A stretch of DNA of 47,172 bases from Bacteroidota bacterium (GTDB lineage Bacteria > Bacteroidota > Bacteroidia > Flavobacteriales_F > PHOS-HE28), in contig JAEZDL010000064.1 of NCBI GenBank assembly GCA_023418095.1, positions 1 through 47,172 of the forward strand, in the 5' to 3' direction. A model generated the notes under the pieces. The model did no database searches and was not told the DNA's origin. It worked only from the letters and a program-made list of their open reading frames with translations. Below, in pieces: positions 27,148 to 33,235 of this stretch (the stretch's first letter is position 1; every line of letters begins with the position of its first letter). The position numbers and the translations under genes were made by a program.

Positions 27148-27297
27148 ATGCCTGATACACGGAACAAATTCAGCCAGCAGGAGCAACGCGGATCGAACCA
27201 GAACCCCAAGGACCGGCTTGTGGAGAAGCGCAAGGCCGCAGGCGGCCAGGGCAACAGCAAGGGCAACGACAGGGTGAAAGGGAAGGACGAAAAATGA
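27148..27297 (+). CDS. Small basic hydrophilic protein, 49 aa
   Basis: The frame ATGCCTGATACACGG...TGA encodes 49 residues, rich in K, R, Q, N and G (starts MPDTRNKFSQQEQRGSNQNP, ends GNDRVKGKDEK). Codon use is GC-rich and resembles the core genes. It runs divergently from the sigma factor gene and is followed at once by a strong terminator hairpin, which fits a real short transcript. It resembles no family that I recognise. It is probably intrinsically disordered and could bind nucleic acid, but that is a guess. Confidence 0.45.
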   Translation: MPDTRNKFSQQEQRGSNQNPKDRLVEKRKAAGGQGNSKGNDRVKGKDEK

Positions 27298-27325
27298 GGA
27301 AAGGCGCCGCAAGGCGCCTTTCCTC
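27296..27325. terminator. Strong 13-bp hairpin, ancestral tRNA-Lys terminator
   Basis: GAGGAAAGGCGCC and its exact complement enclose a GCAA loop. It abuts the displaced tRNA 3' fragment (27326-27360) on its left, the place where the transcription terminator of the tRNA should lie before island insertion. It also closes the small gene at 27148-27297, so it may act in both directions. Confidence 0.7.
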
Positions 27326-27360
27326 TGTGATCCCGCTGGGGCTCGAACCCAGGACCCCGA
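27326..27360 (-). repeat. Displaced tRNA-Lys 3' fragment, distal attachment site
   Basis: This 35-base sequence is identical to 29750-29784, which covers the T arm, 3' acceptor strand and adjoining bases of tRNA-Lys. It has the same orientation. It is the classic scar of site-specific integration into a tRNA 3' end: the intact gene lies at the other end of the inserted segment. Confidence 0.85.
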
Positions 27361-27378
27361 TTCCTTCTGAAAGCTGCA

Positions 27379-27516
27379 ATGGGTAAGGGATTTAGTGCAA
27401 CCGTGATTCCTTGTTTCCTGTGTTTGCTGGAGATTCTTGGGTTTGATGCGCGAAAAACTCAGCCAGCTTTAGGATCTTGCGGCCTTCCTTCATGTCTCGA
27501 ACATTGCCTTCCATTA
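27379..27516 (-). other. Island left flank, no convincing gene
   Basis: This stretch has one short minus-strand frame, about 40 residues (starts MEGNVRDMKEGRKILKLAEF), ending near the attachment site. It resembles no known family and might be the eroded end of a larger gene. The words GGGTAA, GGATT and TGCAACC here recur near 29677-29717 at the other end of the island. Confidence 0.35.
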
Positions 27517-28131
27517 TCAATCCTGATATAAGGAATCAATGTTAAAGTAGAATACCTCAAGCTGATTCTGTTCTCGTTGTTGCAGTTTATCTAACAGTCG
27601 CTTTAACCTCACAGCCTGCCTACCCATGCGATAGGACCAAAACATGTGGATCTGATGTTCAGCTTTAACGCTCAATGGAATAGTTCCTCCATCATAGGAT
27701 CCGACAAATTGCATTTCATCTTGAATACTCCAAAGACTGTCGCTCAAAATCGGACTATTGATCGGTATAGAATCCAACACATTGAAATTTTCCCACTTCA
27801 AATTTGGAAAACCACCAACATCGCAATTCACAAGCAACGCTTCGAGCGTGCCAGTTTTATCAAAGTATCTTAATTGCATGGGCTGTAACAATGCCTGTTG
27901 AAACCGTTCATTGGGCTGATGCATGCCAGAAACATGATCATAATATTTCTCCTTCACATAAAAGTGCCTCTGAGGTGGAATGTTCATTCGTGAACTCAGA
28001 CGTTCGATATCCTCCGCATTTATATCCTTGTCATAAGCATGCATGCCGTACATGCTATTTATCATCCTACCACAGCTTGCTAAAAGCATTAGGGGTAGAA
28101 GCAAAAAGTATTTGAAAAGGTGAAGTTTCAT
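27517..28131 (-). CDS. Island lipoprotein of unknown function (204 aa)
   Basis: The product begins MKLHLFKYFLLLPLMLLASC, a standard lipoprotein signal with the lipidated Cys at residue 20. It then continues for 184 residues without membrane helices. The mature part is mixed alpha/beta (for example QLRYFDKTGTLEALLVNCDV and RMGRQAVRLKRLLDKLQQRE). I recognise no family. It lies inside the tRNA-Lys island and is AT-rich. It follows the other island lipoprotein gene after a terminator-like hairpin at 28147-28167, so the two may be separately controlled. Confidence 0.65.
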   Translation of the reverse strand: MKLHLFKYFLLLPLMLLASCGRMINSMYGMHAYDKDINAEDIERLSSRMNIPPQRHFYVKEKYYDHVSGMHQPNERFQQALLQPMQLRYFDKTGTLEALLVNCDVGGFPNLKWENFNVLDSIPINSPILSDSLWSIQDEMQFVGSYDGGTIPLSVKAEHQIHMFWSYRMGRQAVRLKRLLDKLQQREQNQLEVFYFNIDSLYQD

Positions 28132-28146
28132 ATCTGAAGAGATAAC

Positions 28147-28167
28147 AGGGGGGTGAAATCCCCCCCT
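28147..28167 (-). terminator. G/C hairpin between the two island lipoprotein genes
   Basis: GGGGGG and CCCCCC flank a six-base loop, with A and T pairing outside. It lies eight bases past the stop of the 158-residue lipoprotein gene. It can attenuate or end transcription from the promoter at 28676-28706. Confidence 0.65.
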
Positions 28168-28174
28168 TTGATCA

Positions 28175-28651
28175 TTACTGTACATCTGCATCCACCGTCA
28201 CACGGCCGTATCTATCGTTGACATTTGAGTAATTCATCGTGTAGGTTCCTGCCTTAAGTGTTATGGAGGATTTATTGTAAAGAGCAGCAGCCTGAGAGGT
28301 GACGCTCCAGTCATCATCCAGCACTAACCTGCCGCTTCCATCATCTAGGGGTCTCCATGGTATAATAGTCACACTACTGGTAGTTGGGAATTCCAAATCA
28401 GCATGTCCGTAACCGTCAAGACTATCCTGTTGTGTGACATTCATACGTCCAATGGGAATTATTACACAGGCACCTATACCACCATCACATGGATGTCTGA
28501 ATCTGAACTGAATCGGACCATTCGCCTTTGGAATGCCCGAGGACGCGATTGTTTCAGAAGAGCCGACTTGCACGGGAACATCTTCTTTTACACAAGAACT
28601 TAAGCTGCCTAAAACTACTGCAGCTACAAGAAAGATCTGATAGGTTTTCAT
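28175..28651 (-). CDS. Island lipoprotein of unknown function (158 aa)
   Basis: The product begins MKTYQIFLVAAVVLGSLSSC, with the lipidated Cys at residue 20, and has a mature beta-rich part (VTIIPWRPLDDGSGRLVLDD, ITLKAGTYTMNYSNVNDRYG). The pattern resembles small Bacteroidota surface lipoproteins with an Ig-like or beta-sandwich fold, but no family is recognised. It has a well-formed promoter (28676-28706) and an inverted repeat further upstream (28714-28740), so it is probably expressed and regulated even though the island has decayed. Confidence 0.7.
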   Translation of the reverse strand: MKTYQIFLVAAVVLGSLSSCVKEDVPVQVGSSETIASSGIPKANGPIQFRFRHPCDGGIGACVIIPIGRMNVTQQDSLDGYGHADLEFPTTSSVTIIPWRPLDDGSGRLVLDDDWSVTSQAAALYNKSSITLKAGTYTMNYSNVNDRYGRVTVDADVQ

Positions 28652-28675
28652 GATGTAATTGTTTTAGTGAAGATC

Positions 28676-28706
28676 CAAAGCTATGGTCTATCGCTGAAAA
28701 AACAAA
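28676..28706 (-). promoter_or_regulatory. Bacteroidota-type promoter for the island lipoprotein gene
   Basis: On the minus strand the -33 TTTG (plus 28703-28706) and an exact -7 TAGCTTTG (plus 28676-28683) are separated by 19 bases, within the usual spacing. The start codon at 28651 is 24 bases downstream of the -7 box. This is the most complete promoter in the window. Confidence 0.7.
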
Positions 28707-28713
28707 CTCGGGA

Positions 28714-28740
28714 ATTTTCACGGACACCCTACGTGAAAAT
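28714..28740. promoter_or_regulatory. Inverted repeat upstream of the island promoter, possible operator
   Basis: ATTTTCACG and CGTGAAAAT form a perfect 9-base inverted repeat with a 9-base spacer. It lies just upstream of the -33 element at 28703-28706. The centre-to-centre distance (18 bases, about two helical turns) suits a dimeric regulator. It could alternatively be an RNA hairpin. The regulator is not known. Confidence 0.55.
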
Positions 28741-29105
28741 ACACGGACTGGCGACAAGGCTGATGCGCTTGCCATGATGCTCGCTTTAGATCATGTCAGC
28801 TGTTTCTTTTATGATGTTGTCATTATTGTGCATGTGGAGTTATATCCATACGATGACTTCCGACACCACCCCACGAGCGCAAGCCTTCTTTGAATATTCT
28901 GAGGAGATCGCCAGAGCCTGGCTGGAACCGTAAGCGTTTATCTAGGCGCAAGATCCTTTAGACCTCGGGGCGGGGGAAGGCCTTATTACAAGAGCACGGA
29001 GGTCACTGTTGAGGAGGAACAGAATCCTTTACCGCAGAAAGCGTTTCCAACGGGGGATGATTCTGAGGTTGTTTGAACGATGCTTTTAGTGTTTCGATCC
29101 GCTCT
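28741..29105. other. Island stretch without recognisable gene
   Basis: Only short frames are present. One on the plus strand encodes MTSDTTPRAQAFFEYSEEIA followed by RAWLEP and a stop. None resembles a known family. The base composition matches the rest of the island, and the segment may hold eroded gene remains. Confidence 0.4.
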
Positions 29106-29557
29106 TCAAATTCCTCGTTCGCATTCCGTGATTCGTAATTGATGTATGTATTGAACCACTGATGCTACCAAGGATAGGCCTGATATAATCAGTGGTACGG
29201 ATAAGGTATGTCGTTTTGAACCGAACCTCTTTTTGCTCTTTCCTATGGGCTGCTTGATAGCCTCCTTTCAAATAGAAATTCCTTCCTTCACTCAGCAATG
29301 TCATTGTACGTGTATCACTGTGTATATCAGCAACGGAAATATTTACAGGCTGCGAGATCTCAATGAAGCCCTCGCGTTGTAGATGCTCAACGACATAGTT
29401 GTATTGACCCTCAGCTCGGTTTGGACGCCCTTGCCGATGTAAATGGTCAATGATATCCTGCTTCCAGATCTTGTGCGGATATGAGGCTCCCATGTTGGAA
29501 GCCGTGCAAAAGCTTGAGAGCGAAATCCAATATCTCCCGATGCAGTTGTTCTTCCAT
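29106..29557 (-). pseudogene. Multiply frameshifted small membrane/winged-helix-like gene
   Basis: A continuous protein can be rebuilt only by switching frame twice. It starts at ATG 29557 with MEEQLHREILDFALKLLHGF. It moves near 29465-29485 to the frame with IIDHLHRQGRPNRAEGQYNY and VVEHLQREGFIEIS, which looks like a winged helix. It moves again near 29205-29215 to the frame with SVPLIISGLSLVASVVQYI, a membrane helix, and ends at 29106. Wing, short LTxxGRxFxxxGGY segment, then a C-terminal helix is a layout seen in small Bacteroidota proteins of unknown role. Two independent shifts make decay more likely than a sequencing error. Confidence 0.65.
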
Positions 29558-29723
29558 TGTACCAACCTAACACTTTCTTGATAGCCAGCGGAGCCCTTAG
29601 CCGTCAAAGCATTTTGAAGGCGACTGATCAAATAAATTCATTTGTTAAAAATTCGCCCCTAATTCGCCCCTGAGCATTGGGTAACCCTCAAGGATTCGCT
29701 GCAACCCTATGATCTCCAACGGA

Positions 29724-29747
29724 GAAGGGAGGCCTAAGCCTCCCTTC
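29724..29747. terminator. Island-borne terminator after tRNA-Lys
   Basis: GAAGGGAGGC and GCCTCCCTTC form a perfect 10-base stem with a CTAA loop, starting four bases past the tRNA 3' end in its direction of transcription. It lies on the island side of the attachment site, so the element probably brought a replacement for the displaced terminator at 27296-27325. Confidence 0.7.
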
Positions 29748-29751
29748 GATG

Positions 29752-29824
29752 TGATCCCGCTGGGGCTCGAACCCAGGACCCCGACATTAAAAGTGTCGTG
29801 CTCTACCAGCTGAGCTACAGGATC
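29752..29824 (-). tRNA. tRNA-Lys (anticodon UUU)
   Basis: A 73-base cloverleaf on the minus strand: acceptor stem GATCCTG pairs with CGGGATC (one G-T), D arm GCTCAGCTGGTAGAGC, anticodon stem CGACA/TGTCG with loop CTTTTAA (anticodon TTT), and T arm with GGTTCGAGCC, plus discriminator A. The 3' CCA is not encoded. Its 3' part is duplicated at 27326-27360, where an island has inserted. Confidence 0.95.
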
Positions 29825-29906
29825 TTTCCACACCACTGGAACAGTGAACTGTTCCGCAATGGGAGCGCAAAAGTAAGCAACCTTCCCAAAACACCGAACC
29901 GTTTGT

Positions 29907-31085
29907 TCACTTCTTCTCAATGATCGGATGCCGCTCGAAGGGCTTGCTTCGATCGAAAAGGAAGCGGAACGTGGCCAGTGTGCGGTAGTTCACTGCGCCC
30001 AGGTTCTGGCATACCTTGATCATCCGTGGGTTGAAATCCCCGATCCAGGTGAGGATGGTGTCCTTGTAAAGTTTTTTTGCTACGATGTTCTTCTCCGCGA
30101 ACACGATCAACGCCCCTTCGATCCCTTTCCCCTGGAATTCCTTGGACACGCCGAACACGATCCCCGTCATTGTTTCCACCGCCCCACGCCACCGGTGGTA
30201 GAGGAACTTCAGTTTTCCCCACCAGTTGAGGTCGCCGTTCACGTACCGGAAGATCTCGTTGAGTTCAGGCAGGCTTATGTACATCGCGATCGGCTTGCCG
30301 GCGTACCGGATGAAGATCACCAGGCGCGGATCCATAACCGGCTTCATGGTGCGCACCAGTTTCAAAGAAGTGGGCACGTCCATCGGTTTGTGGTTCTCAT
30401 GATCCACCCACGCATCATTGTAAACAGTACGGAGATCCTCTGCGATCTGCTCAACGCTCCGCCCTACGGAATCGTGCATCCTTATGTTCGGATCATCTTC
30501 CAGCTGCTTGAACTTCCGGTGGAAGATGGGCGGCACCGGTTCAAGTGCCGATCGCTTGAAGAAGAGCTGGTTGAAGTACAATTGGAACCCAAAGTTCCCC
30601 AGCAGTTCGCGGTAGTATGGCGGATTGTAGTTGGTGCCGTAGATCGGTGGATCGGTGAAATTCTCGATCAACAGACCCCAGAACATGTTGCGATCGCCCA
30701 GGTTCACCGGCCCATCCATGGCCTGCATGCCCAGTGCCGAAAGCCAGTCGCGTGCTGCATCGAACAGCTTCTTCGCCGCCGCGTGATCATTGATGCATTC
30801 GAAGAAACCCATTCCACCGGTGGGCTGGGCCTCGGTATAGGCCGTCTTCGGGTTCACGAATGCAGCGATCCTCCCGATCGGTTCCCCGCCTTGCCCGTAC
30901 AAGACCCAGCGGATCGCCTTTCCGTCCTTCAGCAATTTGTTCTTCGCCGGATCGAAGACCTTCGCGACATCCTGCCGCAGGTGGGGGATCCAATTCGGAT
31001 CATTCCGGTAGATCTTCCAGGGCAGATCCATCCAATCCTTGATCGTACTGCGATCGTTCGCTTCTTTCAGTTCCATCTCGATCAC
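29907..31085 (-). CDS. GNAT-superfamily N-acetyltransferase-like protein
   Basis: The product has about 392 residues and is cytoplasmic. The start resembles a family of Bacteroidota proteins that open with LPWKIYRNDPNWIPHLRQDV and FDPAKNKLLKDGKA, then IGRIAAFVN, a GNAT beta-strand pair. A second acetyltransferase-like half contains IVFGVSKEFQGKGIEGALIV, the acetyl-CoA-binding QGKG segment. The substrate is unknown. GTG 31085 is chosen because it matches the family N-terminus and follows a CACCTTCG box; ATG 31076 is the alternative. Its 5' end is only 24 bases from the divergent aroK start. Confidence 0.78.
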   Translation of the reverse strand: MIEMELKEANDRSTIKDWMDLPWKIYRNDPNWIPHLRQDVAKVFDPAKNKLLKDGKAIRWVLYGQGGEPIGRIAAFVNPKTAYTEAQPTGGMGFFECINDHAAAKKLFDAARDWLSALGMQAMDGPVNLGDRNMFWGLLIENFTDPPIYGTNYNPPYYRELLGNFGFQLYFNQLFFKRSALEPVPPIFHRKFKQLEDDPNIRMHDSVGRSVEQIAEDLRTVYNDAWVDHENHKPMDVPTSLKLVRTMKPVMDPRLVIFIRYAGKPIAMYISLPELNEIFRYVNGDLNWWGKLKFLYHRWRGAVETMTGIVFGVSKEFQGKGIEGALIVFAEKNIVAKKLYKDTILTWIGDFNPRMIKVCQNLGAVNYRTLATFRFLFDRSKPFERHPIIEKK

Positions 31086-31109
31086 CGCGAAGGTGCGATC
31101 TTTCGGCCA

Positions 31110-31649
31110 TTGAACAACCACGCCGATCCAGCCCCGCCGATCTTCCTGATCGGTTTCATGTGCAGCGGAAAGACCCGTGTTGGCCGCGAACTGGCCAGGT
31201 TGCTGGGACGCGAGCATGTGGATCTCGACCGCAGGATCGAGGAAAAGGTGGGGCCGTTGCTGCCTTTTTTCAAAGAGAAGGGTGAAGCGGAATTCCGGCG
31301 GATGGAGGCGGAGATGATCGGCGAGGTTGCCAGGCGTACCAATGTGGTCATTTCAACGGGCGGCGGTACTCCCATGGCCGGCGATAACATGGTGCGAATG
31401 ATAGCCGCAGGCACGGTGGTGTGGCTCGATGTGCCGATCGATGTGCTCATGCCCCGGATCGAACGCGCGGGCGGTGATCGGCCGCTGCTCCATGGTCTTA
31501 AAGGGAGTGCGCTCCATGAGAAGGTGAACGATCTGCTCGCGAGCCGCCTGCCGGTCTACGCCCGGGCGCAATGGAGAATGAAGGCAACGGGAACTCCCGC
31601 AGCGATCGCGGATCGCATCAGGCAACTGCTCGATCTTCACGCGAGGTAG
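31110..31649 (+). CDS. aroK: Shikimate kinase
   Basis: This 179-residue cytoplasmic enzyme phosphorylates shikimate at O3 in the chorismate pathway. It shows Walker A GFMCSGKT (15-22), substrate Asp in VDLDRR (D38/D40), the FRRMEAEMI arginine (R63/R64), STGGGTP (82-88), and the GDRPLL lid. The TTG at 31110 is the only start that keeps the first beta-strand (IFLIG) before the P-loop. The ATG at 31155 would cut into Walker A. The last 13 bases overlap the convergent PyrR-like gene. Confidence 0.9.
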   Translation: MNNHADPAPPIFLIGFMCSGKTRVGRELARLLGREHVDLDRRIEEKVGPLLPFFKEKGEAEFRRMEAEMIGEVARRTNVVISTGGGTPMAGDNMVRMIAAGTVVWLDVPIDVLMPRIERAGGDRPLLHGLKGSALHEKVNDLLASRLPVYARAQWRMKATGTPAAIADRIRQLLDLHAR

Positions 31650-32137
31650 ACCGCATCCTTCTTCCCAAGCTCAACGCTGATGTGTTCCTGCAAGGTGGTG
31701 CTCAAGGTGAGGCCCACGATATCGGCGCGCACCGGGTAGCGGCGATGCATGCGATCCACCAGCACTACGGTCATGAGTTTCTTCAACGTACCCTGGATCA
31801 GATAGGATACCGCGTACATCAACGTGCGTCCGCTCATGAGCACATCGTCCACCAGCACCACGACCTTTCCATCCAGATCTTTTCGATCGATGGAAAGTTC
31901 GATCGGTGTTTCAAGGGGTTTGTCCTTGTCGAGCGTGATCTGCGCATAGATCACATCCAGATCGGAGATCTCCTGCAAACGTTTGGCGAGGCGCCGCGCC
32001 AACACCGCGCCCCGATCGGCGATGCCGATCAATACGATGGAACCTTCCTCGAAATGTTCCTCGTGCAACTGGTGAGCGATCCGTTCGATCTTGCGCCGCA
32101 CGGTATCGTGATCGAGAACGATGATCTTTTCCGCCAT
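31637..32137 (-). CDS. Phosphoribosyltransferase, PyrR-like
   Basis: The product has 166 residues of the type I phosphoribosyltransferase fold. The PRPP loop VLVDDVLMSGRT (94-105) and the flanking IVLIGIADRGAVLARR hood region are intact. The overall sequence and length match PyrR, the uracil phosphoribosyltransferase and pyrimidine-operon regulator. In Bacteroidota an RNA-binding attenuator role is not established, so I call it PyrR-like. A TACCTTCG box (plus 32143-32150) ends five bases before the start. pyrE lies 3.2 kb away but is not contiguous. Confidence 0.85.
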   Translation of the reverse strand: MAEKIIVLDHDTVRRKIERIAHQLHEEHFEEGSIVLIGIADRGAVLARRLAKRLQEISDLDVIYAQITLDKDKPLETPIELSIDRKDLDGKVVVLVDDVLMSGRTLMYAVSYLIQGTLKKLMTVVLVDRMHRRYPVRADIVGLTLSTTLQEHISVELGKKDAVYLA

Positions 32138-32142
32138 TCGCG

Positions 32143-32150
32143 CGAAGGTA
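32143..32150 (-). promoter_or_regulatory. Promoter -7 box abutting the PyrR-like start
   Basis: Minus-strand TACCTTCG, five bases before the ATG at 32137. It matches the boxes found at the same distance before pyrE and the aspartic protease gene and predicts a leaderless transcript. Confidence 0.5.
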
Positions 32151-32163
32151 GGAGGGAAGCGGA

Positions 32164-32571
32164 TCAGGATGTGCGCACCAGCCTGTTGCCGGCCATCGGT
32201 TTATAGAACTTGCTTGTGGAAAGCTGGCTGCCGGTGTACCGGATGATCTGTTGGATCAATTCGAAGAACGGCGGATCGAGCCGCTTGAAACGGACGCATG
32301 AACGGCCGTGATCATATTGCCGCAGATCGGTCTTGAACACGTTGAGCAGATCATGCGGAACGATATAGAGCGCGATGTAGTTCTTGCGGCTGGCGATGGA
32401 AAGGAAAGGATGATCCTCGAGGAAATAGGCGGGAATGCCGGCAGCCATCCGTTCGGTCACTTCAGGATGGATGCGGAAGATGGCCCGGCGCACACGCTGA
32501 ACGATCTCCAGGCGATCGGGCGGAAGTGTGGCGAGATGGGCATCAACAGTAATGGTGGTGTGCATCTCCAT
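32164..32571 (-). CDS. DUF1801 (YdhG-like) domain protein
   Basis: The product has 135 residues. The DUF1801 signature is clear: IVQRVRRAIFRIHPEVTERM, then GIPAYF, FLSIASRKNYIALYIV, and a C-terminal SCVRFKRLD segment. Proteins of this family are small cytoplasmic and of unknown function, related to the CyaY/frataxin-like fold. The start at 32571 (MEMHTTITVD) is chosen because the upstream in-frame extension has no family similarity. It is oriented with the PyrR-like gene, 26 bases apart. Confidence 0.8.
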   Translation of the reverse strand: MEMHTTITVDAHLATLPPDRLEIVQRVRRAIFRIHPEVTERMAAGIPAYFLEDHPFLSIASRKNYIALYIVPHDLLNVFKTDLRQYDHGRSCVRFKRLDPPFFELIQQIIRYTGSQLSTSKFYKPMAGNRLVRTS

Positions 32572-32773
32572 GATCGGCTCGCGAAGATCGGACAGTATGC
32601 CGCGGATCGTTACCCGATGTTGATGAATTGTGGATGATACGAAGCGGAGGCGCAAAAACGGCAAAATGCAAAAGCCTGTTCAACGGCGAAAGCGCAACGA
32701 CGCGACGGGTGTGTTCAAGGTCGCTGAAATTATCAGAGGAAGCTTCGATCCAACAGATCGGTAATTTGGCACC

Positions 32774-33235
32774 ATGAGCCGACCGATCGCAGTTTTTCCT
32801 GGAACGTTCGATCCGATCACCAATGGACATGTTTCGATCGTGCAACGCGCATTGCCGCTTTTTGAAAAGATCGTGATCGGTGTGGGCGTGAACAGCACCA
32901 AGCGCACCATGTTCGGGCAGGTGGAACGCATGCGTTGGATCGGTGAAGCGTTCTCGGGTGACCCGCGAATCGAGGTGATCGCTTTCGATGGATTGACGGT
33001 GGATCTCTGCCGCCGGGTGAACGCAGGTTTCATCGTGCGCGGCTTGCGCAACAGCACCGATCATGGTTTCGAGCGGAGCATCGCCCTGATGAACCGGCAG
33101 ATGACCGGCGTGGAAACGATCTTCCTGCCGAGTGCGCCGGAACATGCGCACATCAGCAGCACCATCGTGCGCGAACTGATCGCCAATAAGGCGGACGTTT
33201 CAGCGTTGGTGCCAATGGACCTGGGCAGAAGATGA
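32774..33235 (+). CDS. coaD: Phosphopantetheine adenylyltransferase
   Basis: This 153-residue enzyme makes dephospho-CoA from 4'-phosphopantetheine and ATP, the penultimate step of CoA synthesis. It has the nucleotidyltransferase motif GTFDPITNGH (10-19), a conserved VRGLRN segment (R89 to R92) and the ISSTIVRE motif (127-134). It is full length. A TAATTTG box (32762-32768) lies five bases before the ATG. The stop overlaps the start of the TlpA-like gene by four bases (ATGA). Confidence 0.96.
   Translation: MSRPIAVFPGTFDPITNGHVSIVQRALPLFEKIVIGVGVNSTKRTMFGQVERMRWIGEAFSGDPRIEVIAFDGLTVDLCRRVNAGFIVRGLRNSTDHGFERSIALMNRQMTGVETIFLPSAPEHAHISSTIVRELIANKADVSALVPMDLGRR

Larger units (their letters stand above)
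27326..29784. mobile_element. Mini genomic island inserted in tRNA-Lys
   Basis: A segment of about 2.4 kb is bounded by perfect 35-base direct repeats of the tRNA-Lys 3' end. It is AT-richer than its surroundings and has far fewer GATC sites (about 15 in 2.35 kb by hand count, against about 20 in 0.7 kb of tpiA). It contains two lipoprotein genes, one gene broken by frameshifts and a stretch with no recognisable gene. No integrase, recombinase or replication gene is visible. It therefore looks like a decayed or satellite element mobilised in trans. Just inside each end there are related short words (TGGGTAA, GGATT, TGCAACC, TGAT), possibly integrase arm sites. Confidence 0.75.

Noticed and set aside
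27361..29750. An integrase or excisionase inside the tRNA-Lys island
   Set aside because: I checked all frames for tyrosine recombinase motifs (R..HxLR..H..Y) and found none. The longest frames are lipoproteins.
29645..29920. A 91-codon frame with VAQLVEHDTFNVGVLGSSPS
   Set aside because: This is the well-known mistranslation of a tRNA gene, here tRNA-Lys, and not a protein.
29928..31649. A 573-codon open frame on the plus strand covering the whole GNAT-like gene
   Set aside because: Only its last ~180 codons look like a protein (shikimate kinase). The rest is the reverse complement of the GNAT-like gene, left open by GC-rich, GATC-rich composition.
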